Shown piece after piece: positions 5,760 through 13,125 of a DNA stretch of 16,400 nt; position 1 is the first letter of the stretch, and each line of letters opens with the position of its first letter. Source of the DNA: Gammaproteobacteria bacterium (GTDB lineage: Bacteria; Pseudomonadota; Gammaproteobacteria; SZUA-21); NCBI GenBank assembly GCA_003233075.1, contig QIKQ01000278.1, forward strand, positions 1 through 16,400, in the 5' to 3' direction. Position numbers and translations under genes: made by a program. The notes beneath the pieces are model-generated. The model was not told the origin of the DNA, ran no database searches, and was given only the letters and a program-made list of their open reading frames with translations.

Positions 5760-7112
5760 CTACTTGCCAATACAAAAATTAGAGAAAATTTCACCTAACA
5801 AATCATCACTGGAAAATTCGCCCGTGATTTTGCTCAGTTCGTTTTGAGCTGCAGTCAAATCAGCTGCGAGTAATTCTCCCGCTGAATACTCGAGCAATTG
5901 ATTTTGACCGTGCAATACAAGTTGCATCGCCTTTTCTAAGGCATTAATGTGTCGACGTCTTGCTAAAAAGGCGCCTTCTTGATTATTTTGATAACCCATC
6001 TTATTTTTTAAATATTCAATGAATAATCCAATGCCTTCGCCCGTTTTAGCCGATAATCTTATTGATTCAAAATCATTCACCTTTAGTTTTGCTGCGCTGT
6101 CCTGAGTGCCTAAATCTATTTTATTAAAAACCACAGCAATATTAATGTTACTTGGGAATTGGTTTAGTATTTCCTGGTCGGCGACTTGCAAACCTACTCG
6201 GTTATCTACCAGATATATAATTTGATCGGCTTGCTCGATTTGCAACCAAGCGCGACGAATTCCTTCTTTTTCAACAATATCTTCGGATTGTCGCAATCCA
6301 GCTGTATCAATAATATGTAATGGCATACCATCAATGTTAATTTCTTTCACTAAAACATCACGAGTAGTACCAGGCACATCGGTGACAATTGCAGCGTCAT
6401 CTCTCGCCAAACAATTAAGTAAGCTGGATTTTCCAACATTAGGTAAGCCAGATAATACTAACTTCATGCCTTCGCGCATGATGGTGCCCTGTTGAGCACC
6501 GTGAAGAATATTTTCCAATTTTTCGATGATCTGAACAACGCCTGCTGAAACTCGCTTATCTGACAAAAAGTCGATTTCCTCTTCTGGAAAATCTATCGCT
6601 GCTTCAACGTAAACTCGAAGCTCAATTAATTCCAATACCAGCTCAGTAATATTATTCGAGAATTTACCTTGCAAAGATCTTTGCGCAGCCATCGCTGCCT
6701 GACTCGAACTAGCATCAATTAGATCTGCGATCGCTTCAGCCTGAGCCAAATCTATTTTGTCGTTTAAAAACGCGCGCTCAGAAAACTCACCTGGTCGAGC
6801 TAAGCGAGCACCGTAGTTTAATATTTGTGAGAGTAAAAGGTCTAAAATGACCGGGCCACCATGGCCATGGAATTCAACAACATCTTCTCCCGTAAACGAG
6901 TTGGGAGTTTTAAATGTCAAGATCAGACCCTCATCGATAATTTCGCCTGATTCAGACTTAAATCGATGCAGCTTAGCTTGCTGAACCGGGGGAATACGGC
7001 CAATGAATTTTTCCACTATGGCAAATGCGTTTTCGCCAGATACTCGAATCACGCCGATACCACCTTTGCCTGGTGCAGTCGCGATAGCAGCAATAGTTTC
7101 TTCATTTAGCAT
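5760..7112 (-). CDS. mnmE: tRNA uridine-5-carboxymethylaminomethyl GTPase MnmE
   Basis: GTPase that with MnmG places the (carboxymethyl)aminomethyl group on U34 of several tRNAs. The 450-residue product has the N-terminal folate-binding domain (about 1-118), the helical domain with an inserted Ras-like G domain (G1 GLPNVGKS 222-229, G2 TTRD 249-252, G3 DTAG 269-272, G4 NKID 330-333), and ends in the diagnostic CIGK (447-450), whose Cys is essential in the family. It follows yidC on the same strand after 145 bp. In many gammaproteobacteria mnmG, rsmG, parA and parB lie next to it; here the neighbour is a convergent receiver protein, so MnmG must be encoded elsewhere. The PP-loop thiolase candidate nearby may act on the same class of substrate, but no link is shown. 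Confidence 0.98.
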   Translation of the reverse strand: MLNEETIAAIATAPGKGGIGVIRVSGENAFAIVEKFIGRIPPVQQAKLHRFKSESGEIIDEGLILTFKTPNSFTGEDVVEFHGHGGPVILDLLLSQILNYGARLARPGEFSERAFLNDKIDLAQAEAIADLIDASSSQAAMAAQRSLQGKFSNNITELVLELIELRVYVEAAIDFPEEEIDFLSDKRVSAGVVQIIEKLENILHGAQQGTIMREGMKLVLSGLPNVGKSSLLNCLARDDAAIVTDVPGTTRDVLVKEINIDGMPLHIIDTAGLRQSEDIVEKEGIRRAWLQIEQADQIIYLVDNRVGLQVADQEILNQFPSNINIAVVFNKIDLGTQDSAAKLKVNDFESIRLSAKTGEGIGLFIEYLKNKMGYQNNQEGAFLARRRHINALEKAMQLVLHGQNQLLEYSAGELLAADLTAAQNELSKITGEFSSDDLLGEIFSNFCIGK

Positions 7113-7137
7113 TTAGAAAGTACCTGCAAAAAACATT

Positions 7138-7182
7138 CGTCGTTGCGAGAAGTGTTCGCAGAACACTTTGCGGCAATCTCCT
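7138..7182. repeat. Palindromic intergenic repeat (TTGCGAG...GCAATCTCC type)
   Basis: Perfect 8-bp arms AAGTGTTC (7150-7157) / GAACACTT (7161-7168) surround GCA, with outer TTGC/GCAA pairing. The flanks TTGCGAG and GGCAATCTCC resemble a widespread class of bacterial dispersed repeats. It lies in the yidC-mnmE gap. Family assignment is by eye. Confidence 0.5.
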
Positions 7183-7217
7183 AAATTCAATTACTCTCGC
7201 TAGAAAATAGGTTCTAA

Positions 7218-7245
7218 ACAAAGGTGCCTTTGTCGACACCTTTGT
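7218..7245 (-). terminator. Hairpin after yidC, weak terminator candidate
   Basis: Nine-bp perfect arms ACAAAGGTG (7218-7226) / CACCTTTGT (7237-7245) with a 10-nt loop start about 12 bp past the yidC stop. On the minus strand only a broken T-run (TTTGTTTAG) follows, so termination may be partial, or the hairpin may stabilise an mRNA end upstream of mnmE. Confidence 0.4.
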
Positions 7246-7257
7246 AATGCTTCCTGA

Positions 7258-9027
7258 TTATTCCTTTTTCTGAAATACCGGCTTGCCACCACTAATTTTT
7301 TTCGTAATATAATACTGTTGTGCAATCGAGAGCATATTATTAATACACCAGTAAAGCACTAAGCCTGCTGGGAAGAATAAGAAGAATACGGTGAAAATAA
7401 TTGGCAGGGCCATCATCACTTTCGCCTGAATCGGATCCAATGGCGCTGGATTTAATTTATGCTGAAATATCATGGTAGCACCCATAATAATCGGCAATAC
7501 GAAATACGGATCAGGTATTGCTAAATCTTGAATCCAAAGCATCCAAGGCATTTGCCTTAATTCCACACTTTCTAATAGGACATAATACAAAGCAATAAAG
7601 ACTGGTATTTGAATTAAGATCGGCAAACAACCACCGAATGGATTAATTTTTTCCGTTTTGTACATTTTCATCATTGCTTGATGCAATGCTTGCTTATCAT
7701 CGCCGTGGCGCTCTTTAAGGGCAGCAAGACGCGGATGTATTTCACGCATTTTTGCCATTGATTTATAGCTGGCTTCCGATAACTTATAAAAAGCGGCTTT
7801 AATCAAAATAGTCAGAAATATAATGGCCCAACCCCAATTGCCCAAAAATCCGTGTAAAATATCCAGCAACCAAAATAAGGGTTTAGAAATAACAGTTAAC
7901 CAGCCAAAGTCGATCGACAGTTCCAGTTTTTTGGAAAGAGGCTCAAGATTTTTTTCGATTTTTGGGCCGATGTAAATTCGATTACTAAAAACTCGACTAG
8001 CACCAACTTCAACTCTTTGACGTTTAGATTTTCGAATACCCACTCGATAAAAACCATCATCGTAATTTGAGTAAAGGTCGTATTTTTCTTTCGGGTTAGC
8101 TATCCAGGTGCCTATAAAGTAATGCTCCAACATGGAGATCCAGCCACCTTTTTGCGAAGCGTAAACTTTTTTCGGATCACTTGTACGGCCTTTAGCTAAG
8201 GCTTCATCTCTGTATTCAACAATATCGTCAAAACTAATTTTTTGGTAACCATCTTCATCGGTGAAAATAGCCGCGCCGGTAAAGGTGGGCAAAAATACTG
8301 ATTTTTCAGTCGAAGGCTTGGTTCGCTTTATTTCCCAATAATCACTCGCTGACCAGTATTTTTTTGATTTATTAATGATGTTGTAGCGAATCGTAACAAC
8401 GTACTTGCCACGTTTAAATTCGTAAGTTTTAATGGCGGTAATACCATCTTTTTCCCAAAGAAAATTAACTAATAATGTATCTTTGCCTTTTTCTAATTGG
8501 TAGCTTGTTTTTTCCGTTGTATAAAGCGATTCATGACTAGGTGCTGGTACCTCATGTTTTGCGCTAACGTGGAAACCAGACTCGGTAATATAAATTTTGT
8601 CGCCGCTGGCCGATAAAATTCGATAGGGTGTTTTATCGTTAATCGATATAGGGTATTGAAGTAAGTTCACTTCTTGGATATCGGCACTTATTGTGTTTAT
8701 TTTAATATCGAACACATCGGTTTTTATCGATATCATTTTGCCTTGCTGGAGATTTTTCTCACCTTTGACCTTTACGCCTTTAGGTGCTTCCTCTTCTGCG
8801 TCTGGTGCAGACGGTAAATTCGATTTAGAATTACTGTTTGAACTAGAATTTGAATTTTTGCTGGTATTTACTTTATTGGTTTTCTTGCCTGATATACCCA
8901 ACTTTTCTTTATTTTGCGCAATTCTGTATTCTTTGGCTAATTGAAGTTGATCCTGCTGCCAATTGCCAAACAATAACATGCCGATAACAACTAGGGCGAT
9001 GATGATAAACAGACGTTGATTTTCCAT
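7258..9027 (-). CDS. yidC: Membrane protein insertase YidC
   Basis: Inner-membrane insertase of the YidC/Oxa1/Alb3 family, working alone or with SecYEG. The 589-residue product has an N-terminal membrane anchor (about 6-24), a low-complexity Ser/Asn/Lys-rich linker (about 47-72), the large periplasmic beta-sandwich domain typical of Gram-negative YidC (about 95-370), and the conserved five-helix core, including KMREIHPRL, NPFGGCLPILIQIP and the last helix with GLVLYWCINN. The C-terminal tail is Lys-rich. Its length slightly exceeds the 548 aa of E. coli, mostly through the linker. The Gram-negative periplasmic domain supports a proteobacterial origin. It begins 18 bp after yidD and is part of the rpmH-rnpA-yidD-yidC-mnmE series. 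Confidence 0.98.
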   Translation of the reverse strand: MENQRLFIIIALVVIGMLLFGNWQQDQLQLAKEYRIAQNKEKLGISGKKTNKVNTSKNSNSSSNSNSKSNLPSAPDAEEEAPKGVKVKGEKNLQQGKMISIKTDVFDIKINTISADIQEVNLLQYPISINDKTPYRILSASGDKIYITESGFHVSAKHEVPAPSHESLYTTEKTSYQLEKGKDTLLVNFLWEKDGITAIKTYEFKRGKYVVTIRYNIINKSKKYWSASDYWEIKRTKPSTEKSVFLPTFTGAAIFTDEDGYQKISFDDIVEYRDEALAKGRTSDPKKVYASQKGGWISMLEHYFIGTWIANPKEKYDLYSNYDDGFYRVGIRKSKRQRVEVGASRVFSNRIYIGPKIEKNLEPLSKKLELSIDFGWLTVISKPLFWLLDILHGFLGNWGWAIIFLTILIKAAFYKLSEASYKSMAKMREIHPRLAALKERHGDDKQALHQAMMKMYKTEKINPFGGCLPILIQIPVFIALYYVLLESVELRQMPWMLWIQDLAIPDPYFVLPIIMGATMIFQHKLNPAPLDPIQAKVMMALPIIFTVFFLFFPAGLVLYWCINNMLSIAQQYYITKKISGGKPVFQKKE

Positions 9028-9045
9028 TAAGTGTTCTCTTTTACT

Positions 9046-9327
9046 TTAATTTTTCGATTTTAAATTCTTGTTTACTACTTGAGATTTCGGCTTATTCGAT
9101 TTCTTAACCTCTACAAGCTCTGGCACATGATCAATTCCACCCTCATGCCAAGGGTGACATTTGCATAATCTTTTGATTGCTAACCAAGATCCCCGAACTG
9201 CGCCGTGCGATTGTACTGCATCGTGGGCATAGTGTGAACAGCTGGGATAAAAACGACAGTGCTGACCCAAAAAAGGGCTCAAACAGATTTGGTAAATTTT
9301 TATTAATAATTGTAATAACTGTCGCAT
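9046..9327 (-). CDS. yidD: Membrane protein insertion efficiency factor YidD
   Basis: Small (93 aa) factor that associates with the inner membrane and helps YidC-dependent insertion. The conserved core is intact: an amphipathic N-terminal helix, YQICLSPFLGQHCRFYPSCSHYA with its Cys residues, and CHPWHEGGIDHVPE. A Lys-rich tail follows. It starts 7 bp after the rnpA stop codon and ends 18 bp before yidC, the usual order and close packing of this operon. Confidence 0.97.
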   Translation of the reverse strand: MRQLLQLLIKIYQICLSPFLGQHCRFYPSCSHYAHDAVQSHGAVRGSWLAIKRLCKCHPWHEGGIDHVPELVEVKKSNKPKSQVVNKNLKSKN

Positions 9328-9334
9328 AGTTTAA

Positions 9335-9688
9335 TTATTTCAGGCGCAGCCACTGCTGATCAATTTCTCGCCTTATTTCTTTTCTGTTTAAACGATCCAA
9401 ACCTGGTTTCCCTAACACAATAACATCGTAGGCTCCTATCTTATATATATGAAGCCTGAACGATTCTCGTACAACTCGTTTGATGCGATTACGTGAAACT
9501 GCTAGTTTTGCATTTTTTTTGGAGATCGCAAAACCCAGACGGGCATGGCCGAGATCATTTTTTCTTGCCAGAACCAGCATACCGGGACTTTTTAGTCTAA
9601 TTGCACCCTTAAATACCCGATCAAAGTCACGCTTATTTAACAGGTGCAGCGCTTTACTGAATTTTTCGCTAGCTTGTTTAATAGTCAT
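9335..9688 (-). CDS. rnpA: Ribonuclease P protein component
   Basis: Protein subunit of RNase P, which removes 5' leaders from pre-tRNAs by supporting the catalytic RNA. The 117-residue basic protein carries the family signature SRNRIKRVVRESFR (RNRIKR at 66-71) and the N-terminal L-x-x-x-x-F-x-x-V-F type strand (LLNKRDFDRVF, 16-26). It lies 54 bp after rpmH and 7 bp before yidD. No clear Shine-Dalgarno precedes the ATG, so translation may depend on the upstream rpmH message; the start is therefore slightly uncertain. Confidence 0.97.
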   Translation of the reverse strand: MTIKQASEKFSKALHLLNKRDFDRVFKGAIRLKSPGMLVLARKNDLGHARLGFAISKKNAKLAVSRNRIKRVVRESFRLHIYKIGAYDVIVLGKPGLDRLNRKEIRREIDQQWLRLK

Positions 9689-9742
9689 ACCAATATCAAT
9701 AAACAGTATTAATAATTAACTATTAATACATAGTGTTGATAT

Positions 9743-9877
9743 TTAGGCAGATAATCTAGATCGACCCTTAGCTCGCCGCGAATTAATCACTTTACGGCCA
9801 CCTTTAGTTTTCATGCGGGCACGAAATCCATGGCTACGTTTACGTTTTAGTACACTTGGTTGAAATGTGCGTTTCAT
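9743..9877 (-). CDS. rpmH: 50S ribosomal protein L34
   Basis: Short gene of 44 codons, read directly from the minus strand: the protein begins MKRTFQPSVLKRKRSHGF, continues with the RARMKTKGGRKV motif and ends in RSRLSA. It is very rich in Arg and Lys, and its length and sequence are those of bacterial L34. It is the first gene of the rpmH-rnpA-yidD-yidC-mnmE series, and a sigma-70 promoter lies about 55-85 bp upstream. It is divergent from dnaA, the arrangement seen at many bacterial origins. Confidence 0.98.
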   Translation of the reverse strand: MKRTFQPSVLKRKRSHGFRARMKTKGGRKVINSRRAKGRSRLSA

Positions 9878-9933
9878 ATCTGCTTCACTCGGTTTAGATA
9901 AATTAAAAGAACATAGTTTTTTCCGGAGGCGGA

Positions 9934-9962
9934 ATCGTACTTTCTTGGCGACTCTTTGTCAA
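9934..9962 (-). promoter_or_regulatory. Sigma-70 promoter of rpmH
   Basis: The minus strand has a perfect -35 TTGACA (9957-9962), a 17-bp spacer and TACGAT (9934-9939) as the -10 box. The predicted start is near 9926, giving a leader of about 50 nt. The first DnaA-box-like site upstream of dnaA begins only 19 bp beyond the -35 box, so DnaA binding could influence this promoter. Confidence 0.75.
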
Positions 9963-9980
9963 CACTAAAAATAAAACTAA

Positions 9981-10062
9981 TTATCCCCAAAAAAATGTGG
10001 ATAACTTACTAATTAGCGTCTAAACTTCGCGGTTATTAGAGCTTATCTACAGCTTATTCATA
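9981..10062. promoter_or_regulatory. DnaA-box cluster upstream of dnaA
   Basis: One perfect box, TGTGGATAA (9996-10004; TTATCCACA on the minus strand), and three box-like sites, TTATCCCCA (9981-9989), TTATCTACA (10043-10051) and TTATTCATA (10054-10062), lie within 95 bp of the dnaA start. They could autoregulate dnaA and form one half of a bipartite origin. No convincing sigma-70 promoter for dnaA was picked out among them. Confidence 0.65.
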
Positions 10063-10073
10063 AGAGGGAGGCA

Positions 10074-11411
10074 ATGGTGGAGACCGATCTTTGGAATAAA
10101 TGTTTGAAATGGTTAGAAAATGAGTTACCACAAGCTCAATTTTCGACCTGGATACGGCCACTGCATGCTCAAGAGCAAAACGGATACCTGAGATTACTTG
10201 CTCCTAATAGCTTTGTTTTAGATCATGTCAACGAACAATACTACGAATTAATCAATAATGTTGTCAATAATTTACAGCAAAGTCCCACCCAAATTACTTT
10301 GGAAGTTGGTTCGCTAACTGCAATTCCAGCCGGAGCTATTGATCCAGTTCAACAACCGACATCGACTATGGCGCCGAAGGGCATAGTGCATAGTTCAAAT
10401 ATTAACGTCAGTTATATATTCGATGCCTTTGTTGAAGGCAAGTCTAACCAAATGGCTAAAGCAGCTTCTATGCAAGTTGCCGAAAATCCTGGAACAGCTT
10501 ATAACCCTCTATTTATATATGGTGGTGTAGGCTTAGGCAAGACGCATCTCATGCAAGCCATTGGTAATGAAATGGTGAAAAGAAATCCATCGGCTAGGGT
10601 AGTCTATTTGCATTCAGAACGTTTTGTAGCCGACATGGTAAAAGCACTACAGCATAATGTCATTAATGAATTTAAAAAGTACTACCGATCAGTTGATGCT
10701 TTATTAATCGATGACATTCAATTCTTTGCTGGCAAAGAACGATCGCAAGAAGAATTTTTTCATACCTTTAATGCCTTGCTAGAATCACAACAACAAATTA
10801 TTTTAACTTGTGATCGTTACCCAAAAGAAGTCAAGGGATTAGAAGAGCGACTCAAGTCAAGATTTGGCTGGGGCCTGACAGTTTCCATTGAGCCGCCTGA
10901 GCTTGAAACACGAGTAGCGATTCTTATGGGTAAGGCACATCAAGTTGGAGTTGACCTGCCTCACGAGGTTGCCTTCTTTGTTGCAAAGCGAATTCGTTCC
11001 AACATTCGAGAACTTGAAGGCGCATTAAGAAGAGTCGTCGCCAATGCTCGATTTACTAATCAAGAAATTTCACTTGAGCTCGCAAAAGAGGCTTTACGCG
11101 ATTTGATTGCTTTGCAAGATCGCTTGGTGACAATCGACAATATCCAAAAAACAGTCGCTGAGTATTTTAAGATTCGAGTACACGATTTGCTATCGACACG
11201 TCGCAGCAGATCGATCACACGACCTCGTCAAATTGCAATGGCGCTATCCAAAGAATTAACTAACCATAGCTTGCCTGAGATTGGTGATGCCTTTGGTGGT
11301 CGAGATCATACTACTGTTTTACATGCGACTCGAAAAATAAAAGAGCTCTGTGAACAAGAAGCTCGTATTAAGGAAGACTATAAAAACTTACTTAGGACAC
11401 TAACAAACTAG
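10074..11411 (+). CDS. dnaA: Chromosomal replication initiator DnaA
   Basis: AAA+ ATPase that binds DnaA boxes and opens the origin. The 445-residue product has domain I (about 1-80, with LWNKCLKWLENELP and the Trp-containing TWIRPL), a short variable linker, domain III with Walker A GGVGLGKT (150-157) and Walker B LLIDDIQFF (210-218), the ELEGALRR sensor-2 helix (313-320), and domain IV with the DNA-binding signature GGRDHTTVLHATRKI (408-422). Start: GGGAGG ends 3 bases before the ATG and 6 bases before the next codon, GTG, so the protein may really begin one codon later. DnaA boxes flank the gene on both sides. No oddities were seen. Confidence 0.99.
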   Translation: MVETDLWNKCLKWLENELPQAQFSTWIRPLHAQEQNGYLRLLAPNSFVLDHVNEQYYELINNVVNNLQQSPTQITLEVGSLTAIPAGAIDPVQQPTSTMAPKGIVHSSNINVSYIFDAFVEGKSNQMAKAASMQVAENPGTAYNPLFIYGGVGLGKTHLMQAIGNEMVKRNPSARVVYLHSERFVADMVKALQHNVINEFKKYYRSVDALLIDDIQFFAGKERSQEEFFHTFNALLESQQQIILTCDRYPKEVKGLEERLKSRFGWGLTVSIEPPELETRVAILMGKAHQVGVDLPHEVAFFVAKRIRSNIRELEGALRRVVANARFTNQEISLELAKEALRDLIALQDRLVTIDNIQKTVAEYFKIRVHDLLSTRRSRSITRPRQIAMALSKELTNHSLPEIGDAFGGRDHTTVLHATRKIKELCEQEARIKEDYKNLLRTLTN

Positions 11412-11680
11412 TTGTGAAATTCTTGTGGATAACTAAGGCTAACTTATTTATCCACATATCGTTAACAAGAAATTTATTGTTTATGAACACCCTTACTCAA
11501 TACCGGAAACTTAGCTAAGCTGTTGTTTTGATAATATGAAAAATGAGATACACACATATCCACAGGACTAATAATAATAATTATTATTTACTTAAAAGAT
11601 ATTAAGCATGTGGAAAACTTAGATATTGAGAATATTTGAAAATTAAAAAAATTAGCCAAAGAAGAAAAAGGATCGATAAC
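11412..11680. other. oriC: Probable oriC (dnaA-dnaN intergenic region)
   Basis: Two perfect DnaA boxes lie at the left: TGTGGATAA (11424-11432, minus orientation) and TTATCCACA (11448-11456, plus). ATATCCACA (11556-11564) and TGTGGAAAA (11609-11617, minus; fits TTWTNCACA) bracket a strongly AT-rich block. TTATGAACA (11481-11489) is a poorer candidate. Boxes in both orientations around an AT-rich tract, directly after dnaA, are what an origin should look like. The similar cluster before dnaA makes a bipartite origin possible. Confidence 0.75.
11569..11606. other. AT-rich DNA-unwinding element candidate
   Basis: The block has 22 consecutive A/T bases (11569-11590) with a 16-bp perfect palindrome AATAATAATTATTATT (11573-11588), followed by more AT-rich sequence. 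DnaA-box-like sites abut both sides. TAA/TTA triplets resemble a DnaA-trio array, but they do not follow the trio consensus cleanly in phase from either box. Confidence 0.55.
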
Positions 11681-12781
11681 ATGAAACTAACTACTCTGAG
11701 AGAAACTTTGTTAAATCCATTAACGATGGTTATTGGTGTAGTAGAACGCAGACAGACTTTACCAATACTCGCAAATATTTTAATTCAAGCGGACGGTAAG
11801 AAACTGACAGTCACTGCTACCGATCTGGAAGTAGAATTAAAAGCCAGCATTGATATGGTCGTAGATGAACCAGGTGAAGTCACCCTACCGGCACGTAAGC
11901 TTGTAGATATTTGTCGAACTCTTCCGGCTGAGGCTCAACTCACTTTAAAAATTAACGGCGAGAAAGCTTTGCTTACTTCTGGTCGTAGTCGTTTTACACT
12001 TTCTACTTTGCCAGTAAAAGACTTTCCTGTTGTCGATAAATTTAAATCGCCAACTGAGTTAAATCTGAAACAAAGCGACTTAAAGCAATTAATTGATAGC
12101 ACTCAGTTTGCGATGGCACAGCAGGACGTTCGTTATTATTTAAATGGCCTCATGTTGGAAATACAAGATAAGCAACTAGTCAGTGTTGCGACTGATGGAC
12201 ATCGTTTGTCGTACTGTCATTTGGATACAACTATCGCGAGTGATTCTGTGCAGCAGATTATTATTCCACGTAAGGGTGTGCAAGAGTTATCGAAGTTACT
12301 TAGTACTGATGATGAAATGGTAAACGTCAAAATAGGCAGTAACCACATTGCTATTATCAGCCCTGCTCTTAGTTTCATATCAAAATTAATTGATGGTAAA
12401 TTCCCAGATTATGATCGTGTCTTGCCAAAGAAAACTGAAATTAAATTGCTCGCCAATAAGGATACATTAAGCGCCGCTCTAACTCGCACGTCGATTTTGT
12501 CTAACGAAAAGTACCGTGGAATTAGATTTAGCTTAAGCACAAACAAACTCAGCATCCAAGCACACAATCCAGAGAAAGAAGAAGCTGAGGAAGAAATTGA
12601 AATTCAGTATACGGGTGATGACATTGAAATCGGTTTTAATGTTAATTATTTACTTGAAGCACTTGCAGCAATAGAAGATGAAAATGTACAAATCTCAATG
12701 GTAGATTCGAGTAGCAGCTGTTTGCTACAGCAACCTAAAAACGGTAATTGTAAGTATGTTATTATGCCTATGCGTCTCTAG
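11681..12781 (+). CDS. dnaN: DNA polymerase III beta subunit (sliding clamp)
   Basis: Ring-shaped homodimeric clamp that tethers DNA polymerase III to DNA. The 366-residue product equals the E. coli length and shows the three clamp repeats: the first with VVERRQTLPILANILI and TATDLEVEL, the last with the C-terminal hydrophobic-pocket end KYVIMPMRL. Start: the open frame extends upstream to a TTG at 11636, but ATG at 11681 follows AAGGA (11668-11672) and gives the family N-terminus MKLTTLRETLL, so it is chosen. It follows dnaA across the oriC candidate and precedes recF after an unusually long gap of 344 bp. Confidence 0.98.
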   Translation: MKLTTLRETLLNPLTMVIGVVERRQTLPILANILIQADGKKLTVTATDLEVELKASIDMVVDEPGEVTLPARKLVDICRTLPAEAQLTLKINGEKALLTSGRSRFTLSTLPVKDFPVVDKFKSPTELNLKQSDLKQLIDSTQFAMAQQDVRYYLNGLMLEIQDKQLVSVATDGHRLSYCHLDTTIASDSVQQIIIPRKGVQELSKLLSTDDEMVNVKIGSNHIAIISPALSFISKLIDGKFPDYDRVLPKKTEIKLLANKDTLSAALTRTSILSNEKYRGIRFSLSTNKLSIQAHNPEKEEAEEEIEIQYTGDDIEIGFNVNYLLEALAAIEDENVQISMVDSSSSCLLQQPKNGNCKYVIMPMRL

Positions 12782-13125
12782 GCAGCTCAGAAACAATCTA
12801 GGGTAATCATTTGTAGCAATGATGATGTTGATCTAGAGTTGATTGAAATTGAGTTAGTTGAGGTGAATAAAATGTTATCGTTATTTAGTTCACTAGAATA
12901 TCTTCTGAATTCACATTAATGTTATATCACATCGAGTGAATGCAATAGCGTAAAACCAAACTAGTGTTATCGACAAATAAGATCTAGATCATTATTGAAG
13001 TTTAAGAAAATCTCTCTAGCTTTTTGAATTCGAGTAGCGACATTGATCCGGAATGCTTATATCTGTTTGCGACTTCTAAGTTAATTTAATAATTGTATGT
13101 CGCACTAATTCAATCAAGCAAAACT
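12782..13125. other. dnaN-recF intergenic region, 344 bp
   Basis: No gene or clear terminator was found. It is AT-rich, contains a few GATC sites (including two close together near 12982-12991) and one DnaA-box-like sequence, TTATCGACA (12967-12975, one mismatch). A GTG-initiated frame of 18 codons near 12861-12917 lacks supporting features. In many relatives dnaN and recF are almost contiguous, so the size of this gap is itself noteworthy. Confidence 0.5.

Noticed and set aside
11569..11590. Clear DnaA-trio array
   Set aside because: TAA/TTA triplets are present, but the phase and base pattern relative to the adjacent box do not match the trio consensus well enough to call.
11636..11680. 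N-terminal extension of DnaN from a TTG
   Set aside because: The ATG at 11681 has a ribosome binding site and matches the family N-terminus and length.
13093..13125. N-terminal extension of RecF from a TTG
   Set aside because: The ATG at 13126 gives the usual RecF start; the extra 11 residues are not typical of the family.
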